In this document: positions 21,467-29,869 of the stretch, piece after piece
Layout of the letters: each line of letters opens with the position of its first letter
Numbering within the stretch: position 1 is the first letter of the stretch
Notes under the pieces: model-generated
What the model was told of the DNA's origin: nothing
Databases searched by the model: none
What the model saw: only the letters and a program-made list of their open reading frames with translations
NCBI RefSeq assembly: GCF_002234405.1
Contig: NZ_NMQT01000133.1
Location: 1-48,831, forward strand
From: Amycolatopsis thailandensis
Lineage (GTDB): Bacteria > Actinomycetota > Actinomycetes > Mycobacteriales > Pseudonocardiaceae
Length of the DNA stretch: 48,831 nucleotides
Reading direction: 5' to 3'
Program-made: the position numbers and the translations under genes

Positions 21467-23944
21467 TTACGGCTTCGGCAGGTACGGGCCGAGCACCTTC
21501 TCCAGGTAGTCCGCCAGGTCGTAGAACGCGTCCTGGACCGGGTTGCCCGCGCTCGGCCGGAACCGCAGCAGCTGCGGGTCGTGGTCGCTCGCCTGCTTCG
21601 CGAACTCGGCGTTCAGGTGGACGACGTCGTAGTCGACCCCGCGCGGCGCCTTCGACGCCAGGATGTGGTCCAGCACCTGCGACTGGCCCTCGAAAACGTA
21701 GCTGTACCGCTCGTTCTCGGGCAGAGACGCGATGAGGTCCTTCAGCGCGTCACCGGCGGTCAGCGTCTTCACGGCGGGCGAGAACGGGTAGTCGTTCAGG
21801 TCACCGGCGACGACGATGTTCGCGTTCTTGTCCGACGCGAGCAGCTTGTCGATGAAGCCGCGCAGCACGGTCGCCTGCTTGGCCCGCTGCACCTCGGAAC
21901 TCCGGACCGGCGGCTGGTTGCGGCCGTGGGTCGGCTGGTCGCCGCCCTTGGAGTTGAAGTGGTTCGCGACGACGAACACGGTGCGGCCCTGGAAGACGAA
22001 CTCACCCACCAGGGGCTTCCGGCTGGCCTCCCACGCCTCGTTCAGCGGGTCGACCCGGCCGGGCGAGACGGTCAGGTGGGTCTTGCCGCGTTCCTTGACC
22101 ACGTCGACCGGGGTGATCGCGTCGCCACCCTTGCGGTCCACAAAGGACACCCGAGCCGGGTTGAACAGGAAGCCGACGCGGATGTTGCCGCCCGGCTGGC
22201 CGCCGTCCTTGCCGTTCTCCGGGTCGATCTGACGCCACTCGTAGCGCGGGCCACCGGCGGCGACGATCGCGTCGGTGAACTTCCGCAGCGTCTGGTCCGC
22301 GGCGACGGTGCCGTCGTTCGTCGGGCCGTTGTTGTCCTGGATCTCCTCCAGGTTCAGGATGTCCGGCTTCGCCAGGTTGGTGGCGATGGCCTTCGCCAGC
22401 TCGCCGAACTTCTCGTCACTGTCCAAAGCGGACAGGTTCTCGACGTTGTAGGTGGCGACGGAAAGCTCACCGCTGCGCTGCGCGCGGGTGCTCTCGCGCT
22501 GCAGGCCGTTGTCCTTGGCGGCGCCCAGCTTCGTCGCGAACAGCGTGTAGCCGCCGAAGTTGCTGTACTCGACCGGGCCGGAGGTCTCGCCGGTGAGCAC
22601 GTCGCCGGTGTTGACCTTCGGGAACGGCTGCTCGGCGAACGGGATCAGCGACGCGACCTTGAGCACGCCGGTGTTGAGCCGGTCGTAGTCCAGGTACACC
22701 GCGCCGCCGCGAACACTCGGGTTCTGCTTCGGCTTGGTGGTCACGTAGAGCTCGTTGAACGACGACGTCGGGCCGACGACGCGCGCGTCGGAGACGCTGA
22801 CCAGCTCGCTTTCGTGCGACTCCCAGAAGTCCAGCGAGTACTTCGCGGGCTCCAGCAGCAGCGGCTCGATGCTGCCGCCCGGCGCCGGGGCGACGGTGTC
22901 CGGGACCGAGTCCGGCGTGACGACGGTCGCGGCGGGCAGCGCGTTCCCGCTCGAATCGACCGTCCACTGCGCACTCGTCAGCTCGGTGAGCGATTGGTAC
23001 GGCGAGGTCGCGGGCGCGTCCGGGTAGAACTCGCGGACGGTGCCGGTGGCGGTCACCGCGTCGCCGACGGCCACGGCGGGCGTGGTCGAGCCGGTGAAGA
23101 CGAACAGGCCCTCGCTGGTGCGCGGGTCGGCGTCGGGAGCGGTGTCGGTGATCCAGAACCCGCGGGCCGAACCGAAGCTCCGGATGGCGGTCACGACGCC
23201 GGTGACCCCGGCGACCTTCCGGTCCTTGAACGGCGAGATCCGGGTGGTGCCCTGGATGTCGTGGATCTTGGCGTTCACCGCGGGCGGGCCGGTCTCGCCC
23301 GGCGTCTCGCCCTTGCCGTTGGTCGGCGTCGGCGCGCCGGAGGTGAAGTCGGCGGCGTTGTCGTCGGTGTCCGCGAGCGCCGTCCCCCTGGCGACGGACG
23401 CGGTGTTGGACGGCGCGGGCGCCGCGCTCCCCTCCCGGATGACGGCGGCCGGGCCGAAGCCGACCAGGTCCTTGATCCGGGTGTCGGCGGCGCAGTCGGC
23501 GGCGGTCTTGCAGTTCAGCGCCGTGGTGCCCTGGACGAGCGCGATGGTGCCGGCGGTCGCGGACAGGGCCAGCGAACCGGTGGCGTCCGGTGCCGGGAGC
23601 GCGACGGTGCCGCCCGCGCCCTTCGCCTGCGCGATGAGGTACCGCGCGCCCGGCGCGACACTGCCGGTCAGCGGCGTGACCTGCCAGCTGTTCCCCGACG
23701 CGGGCGCGTACTGGACGCTGAAGCCGTCGAGGCTCACGGCGGCCGCGCCGCGGTTGGCGAGTTCGACGAAGTCGTTGGTCAGCGTCGCGCCCGAGTTCCC
23801 GCCACCGCCGTAGACCTCGGCGATCACGGCGTCGGCGCTGGGCGCGGCGAGCGCGGCCGGAGCGGCCGTGCCGCTCACGACCAGCCCGGAGGCGACGGCC
23901 ACGGTCAGGGCCCTTCTCCGGGCAGCACGTCGGGATGTGGTCAC
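21467..23944 (-). CDS. Secreted ExeM/NucH-type endonuclease with lamin-tail domain
   Basis: An 825-residue extracellular nuclease. A signal peptide (about 1-34, RRALTVAVASGLVVSGTAAP) is followed by a lamin-tail domain (about 38-170, AEVYGGGGNSG and FVELANRGAAAVSLDGFSVQY). An OB-fold region comes next (FKDRKVAGVTGVVTAIRSFG). The endonuclease/exonuclease/phosphatase domain (about 490-805) carries ATYNVENLS, NLEEIQDNNG, ANHFNSKGGD, VAGDLNDYPFS and SDHDP, which supply metal binding and the catalytic His/Asp. Likely degrades DNA outside the cell to gain phosphate or nucleosides. GTG 23944 has GAGGGG upstream and gives a clean signal peptide, unlike the longer frame to 24103. Confidence 0.92.
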   Translation of the reverse strand: MTTSRRAARRRALTVAVASGLVVSGTAAPAALAAPSADAVIAEVYGGGGNSGATLTNDFVELANRGAAAVSLDGFSVQYAPASGNSWQVTPLTGSVAPGARYLIAQAKGAGGTVALPAPDATGSLALSATAGTIALVQGTTALNCKTAADCAADTRIKDLVGFGPAAVIREGSAAPAPSNTASVARGTALADTDDNAADFTSGAPTPTNGKGETPGETGPPAVNAKIHDIQGTTRISPFKDRKVAGVTGVVTAIRSFGSARGFWITDTAPDADPRTSEGLFVFTGSTTPAVAVGDAVTATGTVREFYPDAPATSPYQSLTELTSAQWTVDSSGNALPAATVVTPDSVPDTVAPAPGGSIEPLLLEPAKYSLDFWESHESELVSVSDARVVGPTSSFNELYVTTKPKQNPSVRGGAVYLDYDRLNTGVLKVASLIPFAEQPFPKVNTGDVLTGETSGPVEYSNFGGYTLFATKLGAAKDNGLQRESTRAQRSGELSVATYNVENLSALDSDEKFGELAKAIATNLAKPDILNLEEIQDNNGPTNDGTVAADQTLRKFTDAIVAAGGPRYEWRQIDPENGKDGGQPGGNIRVGFLFNPARVSFVDRKGGDAITPVDVVKERGKTHLTVSPGRVDPLNEAWEASRKPLVGEFVFQGRTVFVVANHFNSKGGDQPTHGRNQPPVRSSEVQRAKQATVLRGFIDKLLASDKNANIVVAGDLNDYPFSPAVKTLTAGDALKDLIASLPENERYSYVFEGQSQVLDHILASKAPRGVDYDVVHLNAEFAKQASDHDPQLLRFRPSAGNPVQDAFYDLADYLEKVLGPYLPKP

Positions 23945-24117
23945 GCTGAGTCCCCTCTTCGCAAGATCGGTCGAGGAATACTCCCCCGAACAAGTGAAAT
24001 GAGGAAGACGACAAGACAACGATTCGTCACCGCTAGCCCGTTCGGCCGCTGGTTCCGCCGTGTTCTCCCGTGAGACGATCAAGATCCGCCGCCTGCGAAG
24101 CACCAGGAGGCGTCTTC

Positions 24118-25446
24118 ATGCGCGGACTTCTTTGCGCGCTCGTCATGGCAGGTCTCGTGATCCCGGTTCCCCAGGCGGGCGCCAAGCCGCCCGAAAAGGC
24201 CGCTTTCGAGGTGATGACCCCGGCGAGCGCGGTCGCGTCCCGGACCGACCGGCGGCCGAACGCGGGCGGGATCTTCGACCCGGTGGCGCGCAAGACCTTC
24301 ATCTCGTGGTCCGGCAAGGCCGCGGACACCTACGTCCAGGCCTACGACCACCGGACCGGCGCCTGGACCGTGCCGAAGAAGATCGCCGGCGGCGAGTCCG
24401 ATCCGCACAACTATCCGACGATGCTGCTGGCGGGCGACGGGCATCTGCTGATCTTCCGCGGCATGCACAACACGCGGACCGTGATCAGCCGCGCGCCGTT
24501 GGCCCACTCCCTCGACGGCACCTGGACCGACACCGAGGTCCCCGAAGGCGACTCGGCGAGCTACCCGATGCCGGTCAAGACCGCCGACGGCACGCTGTTC
24601 ATGTTCTATCGCGAGACCACGAACGAACTCGATCCTTCGGCCGCGCCCGACTTCCGTCCGATGAAGTACATCGTCTCCCGCGACAACGGGAGGACGTGGA
24701 AGAACTCGGTGCAGCTGACCGGGAAGCGGTGGGCGTTCGGCTCATTGGGCCGAGCCGACCACATGGACGAGATCTACGTCGGGCAGCTGCGCTACCTGCC
24801 GTCGTCAGGGCGGATCCAGTTCGTCTATACGCTCGCGGGCGGCGGACCGGAGCAGCACAAGCACGACGTCTACCACCGCAACGTCTACTACCTGTCGTTC
24901 GACGTCCGCACGCTGCGCTTCTTCTCCGCCGCCGGACGCGACCTCGGCACGCAGGTCGACGACACCGAGCAGGAGCGGTACCTCAAGGTCGTCGAAACCC
25001 CGCTCGAACTCCCCGGCGGGCTCAAGTCGCCGGACTACATCCTGCAGACCGGCACCCAGCGCGACGGCAAACCGTTCGTCACCTGGTTCCAGTTCGACGC
25101 CGCCGGCTCGCCGCGCGATTTCGCGAGCGCGTGGAACGGCCGGAACTGGGAAGTGCGCGAAGTCGCGAACGGGCTCCGAATGCGCGAGATCGAACAACTC
25201 AATGGCGGCACTTGGCGCGTTTACGGAACGCGGGACGGACAGCCGGGCATCGAGACGTTCCTGCTCGAGAACGGGCGCGCCTGGAAGCCGGAAACCTTGA
25301 TCACCACACCGAAACCGGTCCAGCGCGTCGAAGTGATCGCCGGTTTCCGGGACCCCGCCCGGATTCTGGCGACCGGCGCGTCCAGTGCGCGTGACGTCTC
25401 CGTGGCCGACGGTGACATTTATGTCGCGGGAGCGCCACGCAAATAG
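24118..25446 (+). CDS. Secreted BNR-repeat family protein
   Basis: A 442-residue exported beta-propeller protein. The signal peptide is residues 1-22 (MRGLLCALVMAGLVIPVPQA). The body matches the BNR_4 layout: repeated TFISWSGKAADTYVQAYDHRTGAW, HNYPTMLLAGDGHLLIFRGMHN, YPMPVKTADGTLFMFYRE, YIVSRDNGRTWKNS and FVTWFQFDAAG blade signatures (each a separate segment between residues 55 and 330). Homologues include polysaccharide-active enzymes and unassigned lectin-like proteins, so glycan binding or cleavage is possible but unproven. ATG 24118 is preceded by AGGAGG. It is divergent from the nuclease gene (173-bp gap). Confidence 0.85.
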   Translation: MRGLLCALVMAGLVIPVPQAGAKPPEKAAFEVMTPASAVASRTDRRPNAGGIFDPVARKTFISWSGKAADTYVQAYDHRTGAWTVPKKIAGGESDPHNYPTMLLAGDGHLLIFRGMHNTRTVISRAPLAHSLDGTWTDTEVPEGDSASYPMPVKTADGTLFMFYRETTNELDPSAAPDFRPMKYIVSRDNGRTWKNSVQLTGKRWAFGSLGRADHMDEIYVGQLRYLPSSGRIQFVYTLAGGGPEQHKHDVYHRNVYYLSFDVRTLRFFSAAGRDLGTQVDDTEQERYLKVVETPLELPGGLKSPDYILQTGTQRDGKPFVTWFQFDAAGSPRDFASAWNGRNWEVREVANGLRMREIEQLNGGTWRVYGTRDGQPGIETFLLENGRAWKPETLITTPKPVQRVEVIAGFRDPARILATGASSARDVSVADGDIYVAGAPRK

Positions 25447-25570
25447 CCCATTGGTGTTCCCCTGCCTTAAATGAACCTCAAGTCCGGGTTCAACCAGGCA
25501 TTTCCGGAGTTACCTTTGGCGACGTGAGCGAGGACACAATCCTCCCTCACGTCGCCGGAGGAGGTGTCCG

Positions 25571-25741
25571 ATGGGCTGGCTCATCGCTGGTACGGCACTG
25601 GTTCTGCTGCTGGGTATCGCACTGGCCGTCGACCTGCGCGACCGCGGGCGCGGCAGGCGTCCGGTGGCCCACTTCGGCGGCGCGCGGCTCGACGCCGTGC
25701 TGCGGGAAGCCGATCTGCGCGAACGGCATCTGACTTCCTGA
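25571..25741 (+). CDS. Short single-helix membrane protein
   Basis: A 56-residue reading frame with a strong ribosome site (GGAGGAGG, 7 bases before ATG). One N-terminal membrane helix (about 3-20, LIAGTALVLLLGIALAV) precedes a basic cytosolic part (DLRDRGRGRRPVAHFGGARL) ending ERHLTS. Codon use has the strong GC third-position bias of real genes here. It is preceded by an AT-richer region (25447-25520) that could hold its promoter. Unknown function. Confidence 0.65.
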   Translation: MGWLIAGTALVLLLGIALAVDLRDRGRGRRPVAHFGGARLDAVLREADLRERHLTS

Positions 25742-25779
25742 CGCTCACCGGGGAGGGTGAGCGGGGGGAACTGGGGGCG

Positions 25780-25834
25780 CACCGCCGGTGCACGGGACCC
25801 GTCGGGGGAGGACGGAGCCCGTACACCGGCGGTG
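25780..25834 (+). terminator. Near-perfect 17-bp-arm hairpin
   Basis: Arms 25780-25796 and 25818-25834 (CACCGCCGGTGCACGGG against CCCGTACACCGGCGGTG) pair with one mismatch around a 21-base loop. It follows the small membrane protein gene by 38 bp and precedes the 21-bp array. Confidence 0.65.
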
Positions 25835-25854
25835 TGTCATTTCCGCCCGGCCCC

Positions 25855-25990
25855 ACTCGCGTGATCAGACCCGGAACTCGCGTGACTGAAGCCGGAACTC
25901 GCGTGATCAGAGCCGTGACTCGCGTGTTTGGAGCCGGAACTCACGAGATCCGTCTCCAAGCACGCGAGTCACGGCTCCAAGCACGCGAGG
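25855..25990. repeat. Second 21-bp-period inverted repeat array
   Basis: Four direct units of about ACTCGCGTGATCAGAGCCGG start at 25855, 25876, 25897 and 25918. After a variant unit (25939-25953), at least two units occur in reverse orientation from 25954 (CTCCAAGCACGCGAGTCACG and the next). Period, inverted layout and the CACGCG/TCTGAT core match 6234-6420. It again lies in a convergent gap (between stops at 25741 and 26008). Confidence 0.85.
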
Positions 25991-26007
25991 CCCGCGCGAC
26001 CGCCGCG

Positions 26008-26454
26008 TCAGCGCTCCAGCTCCTGCCGTGACTTGACCTTCCCGATGAGCGACTTCGCCCCGGCGACCGCCGCCTTGCCCGCGCCCTTCGCGCTCGCGGC
26101 CAGGAACGTCGTCCAGTCGAAGTAGTCGCGCCACAGCACGATCCGGCCGTCGCGCACTTCGAAAGTGCCGCACACCCAGAACTCCGCCTCCCACGCACCA
26201 CGCCGGAGGACGTCGGTGCGCTCGGTGAGCACGATCGGGCCGTCGGCGGCGATGTGGTGGGTGCGCGCCTCGAACCCGCTGCCGTAGCGGGCCATCGTGC
26301 GCAACTGCTTCTCCACCGCCGAAAGGCCGCGGGCCGCGGGAAGCGGGACGTTCTGATAGACGATGTCGATCGCCACGAAGCTCAGCGCGCTGTCGATGTC
26401 GAGCTCTTCGAGGGCCTGAAGGAAACCGGTCACCACCGTCTTCGGATCCGTCAT
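26008..26454 (-). CDS. Limonene-1,2-epoxide hydrolase / SnoaL-fold family protein
   Basis: A 148-residue cone-shaped alpha+beta barrel protein. Landmarks are VVTGFLQALEELDIDSALSF at the N-terminus, the YQNVPLP segment, GFEARTHHIAADGPIVLTERTDVLRRG in outline and VCGTFEVRDGRIVLWRDYFDW, with the Asp/Arg pair (RTD, WRDYFD) typical of LEH-type catalytic triads. ATG 26454 is chosen; the long frame to 27171 is antisense to the DUF305 gene. The C-terminal tail is Lys/Ala rich. Reaction is probably hydrolysis of a small epoxide, but related folds serve as isomerases. Its stop lies 18 bp past the repeat array. Confidence 0.85.
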   Translation of the reverse strand: MTDPKTVVTGFLQALEELDIDSALSFVAIDIVYQNVPLPAARGLSAVEKQLRTMARYGSGFEARTHHIAADGPIVLTERTDVLRRGAWEAEFWVCGTFEVRDGRIVLWRDYFDWTTFLAASAKGAGKAAVAGAKSLIGKVKSRQELER

Positions 26455-26547
26455 GCCGACCAAGGCTAATCCGGTTTTGAACCGCCGGAAGGTCACAGCC
26501 GTATCACAGAACGGAGGGGCCGGTTTCCCCTGACTACGGAGGTATCG

Positions 26548-27099
26548 ATGCGACGGCGACTGCCGATGGCACTGTTCGCGCTGGTCGTCTGGGTGCTCGC
26601 GGGCTGCTCGACGGCCACGGGCGCGGCACCGGCGGCGAGCACTTCCGGCGCCAACCAGGCCGACGTGACCTTCTCCCAGCAGATGGTCCCGCACCACCAG
26701 CAGTCGATCCAGGTGGCGAACCTGGCTTCGGAACGGTCCGCTTCCGAATACGTGAAAGCCACCGCGGCCAAGATCGTCAAGGCCGAGTCGGCCGAGGTCC
26801 AGACGATGACCGGCTGGCTGCAAGCGTGGAACGCCGCCGTGCTCCCCGCGGCGGGGCACGCGGGCCACGCGATGCCGGGGATGATCACCGAGGGACAGGT
26901 CGCCTCGCTGCAGAACCTGACCGGCGCGGAGTTCGACAAGACGTGGCTCCCGCTGATGGCCGAACACCTGCGCAACGGCGTCGCGATGGCCAAGACCGTG
27001 CTGTCTTCGGGCGAGCACGCCGAGACCAAGGCGCTGGCACAGGAGATCGTGGAGAACCAGACGGCGGCGATCGACGAGATCACCGCGCAGCTTCCTTGA
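26548..27099 (+). CDS. DUF305 lipoprotein
   Basis: A 183-residue exported protein with lipobox LAGC (Cys20), a short linker and a four-helix DUF305 domain. It holds the His/Met-rich signatures FSQQMVPHHQQSIQVA, AGHAGHAMPGM and MAEHLRNGVAMAK, which resemble metal ligands. The family is ferritin-like and often found near copper genes, so copper or iron binding outside the membrane is a reasonable inference. ATG 26548 has ACGGAGG upstream. It is divergent from the epoxide-hydrolase gene by 93 bp. No copper ATPase or regulator is nearby. Confidence 0.88.
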   Translation: MRRRLPMALFALVVWVLAGCSTATGAAPAASTSGANQADVTFSQQMVPHHQQSIQVANLASERSASEYVKATAAKIVKAESAEVQTMTGWLQAWNAAVLPAAGHAGHAMPGMITEGQVASLQNLTGAEFDKTWLPLMAEHLRNGVAMAKTVLSSGEHAETKALAQEIVENQTAAIDEITAQLP

Positions 27100-27141
27100 C
27101 CCCCTGAAGGCCCCGAAAGGCCGTCCGCTATTGTTCTCGGC

Positions 27142-27229
27142 GGTGGCGTGTCCGAGCGGCCGAAGGAGCACGACTCGAAATCGTGTGACGGCTAATAACC
27201 GTCCGTGGGTTCAAATCCCACCGCCACCG
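27142..27229 (+). tRNA. tRNA-Ser (anticodon CGA)
   Basis: An 88-base class II tRNA with acceptor arm GGTGGCG/CGCCACC, discriminator G at 27229, a long variable arm (ACGGCTAATAACCGT) and T-arm GTGGGTTCAAATCCCAC. The anticodon loop ACTCGAAAT gives CGA, reading UCG. CCA is not encoded. Confidence 0.95.
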
Positions 27230-27235
27230 CAGGCG

Positions 27236-27267
27236 AAGGGCCCGGTCTCCACGGAGACCGGGCCCTT
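27236..27267. terminator. Strong hairpin between tRNA-Ser(CGA) and the CsbD gene
   Basis: Complementary arms AAGGGCCCGGTCTCC (27236-27250) and GGAGACCGGGCCCTT (27253-27267). It sits in a convergent junction and can terminate both transcripts. Confidence 0.8.
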
Positions 27268-27279
27268 CCGCGTGAGGGG

Positions 27280-27486
27280 CTACTTGTTGAACTTGTCCTT
27301 GAGATCCTGCACGCCGCCTTCCGCACGGTCGCGCAGGTCGTGCCCGGTCTCCTTGACCTGACCTTCGGTCTGGTCCGCCCGGCCGGAGTTCGCGAGGTCC
27401 TGATTGCCGGTCTTCTCGCCGAGCTTCTCCTTGGCGGCGCCGATGGCCTGCTCGGCCTTGTCCTTCGCCTTGTCGAAAACGCTCAT
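27280..27486 (-). CDS. CsbD-family stress protein
   Basis: A 68-residue, highly charged, helical protein: MSVFDKAKDKAEQAIGAAKE, then LGEKTGNQDLANSGRADQTEGQ and a repetitive QVKETGHDLRDR tail. CsbD proteins are small general-stress proteins induced through sigma-B-like factors; the molecular role is unknown. ATG 27486 is preceded by GAAGGAGG; the ten extra residues of the longer frame are unlikely. It is parallel with tadA downstream of it in transcription order (85-bp gap), but probably has its own promoter. Confidence 0.9.
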   Translation of the reverse strand: MSVFDKAKDKAEQAIGAAKEKLGEKTGNQDLANSGRADQTEGQVKETGHDLRDRAEGGVQDLKDKFNK

Positions 27487-27571
27487 GGCGGGTGTTCCTC
27501 CTTCGACCGCGGCCACCGTTTGCGGCCGCTTGTCCAGAGGGTTACCCGGGAAACCGGGGCCGACACATCTG

Positions 27572-28093
27572 TCACCCGGTGCGGTTACCCCGCTGCCCGT
27601 GGAAGAAGTCTTCGAGCAGGGTCGCGCATTCGGACTCGAGCACGCCGCCGACGACTTCCGCGCGATGGCTGAGGCGCCGGTCGCGGACGACGTCCCACAG
27701 CGATCCCACCGCCCCCGTCTTGGGCTCCCAGGCGCCGAAGACGAGCTTCGCGACCCGGGCCATCACGAGCGCGCCGGCGCACATCGTGCACGGCTCCAGC
27801 GTGACGGCGAGCGTGCAGCCTTCGAGCCGCCAGCCGTCACCGTAGATCTCGGACGCGGCGCGCAGCGCGAGGATCTCCGCGTGCGCCGTCGGGTCGCCGA
27901 GTTCTTCGCGGGCGTTGCGCGCGGAGGCCAGCGGGGTCCCGTCGGGTGACAGGACGATGGCCCCGATCGGCACGTCGTCGCCCGCACCTCGCGCCGCGGC
28001 GATCGCCGCCCGGACGGCGGCGATGTCGGCGGCGGAGGCGGCGGGGCTCAGATCTCGTCCAGGATCTTGGCGAACTCGGCGGCGAAGCCGCAC
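27572..28093 (-). CDS. tadA: tRNA adenosine(34) deaminase TadA
   Basis: Converts A34 to inosine in tRNA-Arg(ACG). The zinc site is complete: His-Ala-Glu in GDPTAHAEILALR and Pro-Cys-X-X-Cys in LEPCTMCAGALVMARV; GAWEPKTGAVGSLWDVVRDRR is the conserved C-terminal block. Start: no ATG or TTG fits. GTG 28093 gives 173 residues and overlaps the upstream gene by 46 bp. A CTG at 28051, in a CTGA overlap with the upstream stop, gives 159 residues, close to the mycobacterial length, and may be the true start. It is cotranscribed with the tadA-associated gene. Confidence 0.93.
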   Translation of the reverse strand: MRLRRRVRQDPGRDLSPAASAADIAAVRAAIAAARGAGDDVPIGAIVLSPDGTPLASARNAREELGDPTAHAEILALRAASEIYGDGWRLEGCTLAVTLEPCTMCAGALVMARVAKLVFGAWEPKTGAVGSLWDVVRDRRLSHRAEVVGGVLESECATLLEDFFHGQRGNRTG

Positions 28094-28530
28094 CGCTGCG
28101 CGACCATCTGGAGTTGTTCGTCCGGGTACAGCTCGACCTCGCCGACGATCACCTGGAGTTCGGCCCCCGGCAGTCCGAGATCGGAGAGGATCTCCAGATC
28201 GCCTTCCGGCCAGACCGCGTCGTCGTCCTCGTCCGGGGGGTCGACTCTCAGCACGTCGAGCACGTCGGCGGCGATGTCGTAGTCGAGCGCCGCGGCGGCG
28301 TCGGACAGCAGCAGCGACGGCCCTCTGGGACTCGGCCGGACGATCACGAAGAACTCGTCGTCGATCGCCAGCAGGCCGAACGCGGCACCGGTCGAACGCA
28401 GTTTTCCCAGCTCGGTGATCGCAGCGTCGAGCTCGGCGAGTGCCCCTTGATCCAGGGAACTGCACCGCCACCGACCGTCCTCCCGCACCACGGCCACCGC
28501 GAACCCCGTGATCGGCTCTTGCACCGCCAT
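28048..28530 (-). CDS. tRNA adenosine deaminase-associated protein
   Basis: A 160-residue acidic actinobacterial protein found next to tadA in many genomes. Its N-terminal beta part (GFAVAVVREDGRWRCSSL) leads to an AIDDEFFVIVRPSPRGPSLLLSDA strand-rich region (two adjacent segments) and an acidic stretch PPDEDDDAVWPEGD. It ends in a helix AAEFAKILDEI. The biochemical role is not known; adjacency implies a link to tRNA modification. ATG 28530 is chosen over the longer frame. The stop overlaps the possible CTG start of tadA, so the genes are coupled. Confidence 0.88.
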   Translation of the reverse strand: MAVQEPITGFAVAVVREDGRWRCSSLDQGALAELDAAITELGKLRSTGAAFGLLAIDDEFFVIVRPSPRGPSLLLSDAAAALDYDIAADVLDVLRVDPPDEDDDAVWPEGDLEILSDLGLPGAELQVIVGEVELYPDEQLQMVAQRCGFAAEFAKILDEI

Positions 28531-28606
28531 GCGCACACCGTATTCCGCCCGCATTCGGAACGCACGCACGGTGCGCCTGAAGCGCCGCATGCGCCACTAT
28601 CGAGAC

Positions 28607-29836
28607 ATGACCGGACCGACCGACCTGCCCACACTCCCCGATGCGCGCTTCGCCGGATTGCTGGACGAGGCCCGCGCTCTTCAAACGAAAACCGTGGAAC
28701 TCCGCCGGGAGATCCACCGGAATCCGGAGATCGGCCTCCACTTGCCGAAGACCCAGGCCTCGATCAAAGCGGCCATCGACGACCTGCCGCTGGAGATCGT
28801 CGAGGGCAAATCGACCACTTCGCTGACGGCCGTCCTGCGCGGCGGGAAGCCCGGCCCGGCGATCCTGCTCCGGGGCGACATGGACGCGTTGCCGCTGCAC
28901 GAGGACACCGGTCTCGACTTCGCCTCCGAAGACGACGACGCGATGCACGCCTGCGGGCACGACACCCACGTCGCCATGCTGGCGTCGGCCGCGCGGCTGC
29001 TCAGCGAGCACGTCGACGAGCTGGCCGGGTCGGTGGTGTTCATGTTCCAGCCCGGCGAGGAGGGCGAGCACGGCGCTCGTCACATGATCCACGAAGGCGT
29101 GCTCGACGCCGCGGGGGAACGCGTCGAGAAAGCGTTCGGCCTGCACATCTTCACCTCGGCCGCGTCCGGCGTCGTGCAGACGCGACCTGGCCCGATCATG
29201 GCGTCGGCGAACAGCTTCCACGTCACCGTCACCGGCCGGGGCGGGCACGGCTCGGCGCCGCATCAGGCGATCGACCCGGTGCCGGCGGCCGCCGCGATGG
29301 TGAGCGCGCTGCAGACGATGGTGACCCGCAAGGTGAGCGTGTTCGAGCCCGCGGTGGTCTCGGTCACCCGCATCGAGACCGGGACCACGACGAACATCAT
29401 CCCGGAGACGGCGTTCCTAGAGGGCACGATCCGCACGCTCTCCGAGCGGACACAGGCGTTCGTGCGCGAGGAGCTGCCGAGGGTGTGCGAGGCGGTCGGC
29501 GCGGCGCACGGCGTCCGCGTGAGCGCCGAAGTCCTCCCCGGCTACCCGGTCACGGTGAACGATCCGAAGGTCGCGGGGCGGGTGCTGGAGCTGGCGGCGG
29601 AGGTCCTCGGCGCGGGCAATTCCGAGTTCATGGAGAACCCGGTGATGGGCGCGGAGGACTTTTCCTATGTCCTGCAACGCGTTCCTGGCGCCTTCGCCTT
29701 CCTCGGCGCCTGCCCGCCCGACGCGGACCCGGCCACGGTCGAGGCGAACCACTCGAACCGCGTGATCTTCGAGGAGGACGCCATGGCCAACGGCGTCGCG
29801 ATGTACGCCGCTTTCGCCCTGGACGCGCTGCGGTAG
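28607..29836 (+). CDS. M20-family amidohydrolase/metallopeptidase
   Basis: A 409-residue zinc hydrolase of the M20D (IAA-amino-acid hydrolase/hippuricase) group that cleaves N-acyl amino acids or small peptides in the cytosol. Landmarks are ELRREIHRNPEIG, the metal-site Asp in RGDMDALPL, HACGHDTHVAML, QPGEEGEHGARHMI with the catalytic Glu pair, the lid domain with GRGGHGSAPH, and EFMENPVMGAEDFSYVLQ near the C-terminus with the last metal ligand. ATG 28607 is chosen. It is divergent from the tadA operon (76 bp). Confidence 0.93.
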   Translation: MTGPTDLPTLPDARFAGLLDEARALQTKTVELRREIHRNPEIGLHLPKTQASIKAAIDDLPLEIVEGKSTTSLTAVLRGGKPGPAILLRGDMDALPLHEDTGLDFASEDDDAMHACGHDTHVAMLASAARLLSEHVDELAGSVVFMFQPGEEGEHGARHMIHEGVLDAAGERVEKAFGLHIFTSAASGVVQTRPGPIMASANSFHVTVTGRGGHGSAPHQAIDPVPAAAAMVSALQTMVTRKVSVFEPAVVSVTRIETGTTTNIIPETAFLEGTIRTLSERTQAFVREELPRVCEAVGAAHGVRVSAEVLPGYPVTVNDPKVAGRVLELAAEVLGAGNSEFMENPVMGAEDFSYVLQRVPGAFAFLGACPPDADPATVEANHSNRVIFEEDAMANGVAMYAAFALDALR

Positions 29837-29844
29837 CCATTACA

Positions 29845-29862
29845 CAACACTGTTGATTTAAT
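29845..29862 (+). promoter_or_regulatory. Possible operator and -10 box before the heme-degrading-domain gene
   Basis: CAACA-C-TGTTG (29845-29855) is a perfect small palindrome directly before TTTAAT (29857-29862), a candidate -10. The expected start is near the ATG at 29870, which suggests a leaderless message under repressor control. Confidence 0.35.
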
Positions 29863-29869
29863 GGGTGTC

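Noticed and set aside
21458..24073. Long plus-strand frame of 871 codons
   Set aside because: Antisense shadow of the secreted nuclease; no recognisable motif.
25524..25733. 70-codon frame overlapping the small membrane protein gene
   Set aside because: The alternative frame (25571-25741) has a far better ribosome site and a clear membrane helix; this one is Trp/Cys-rich out-of-frame sequence.
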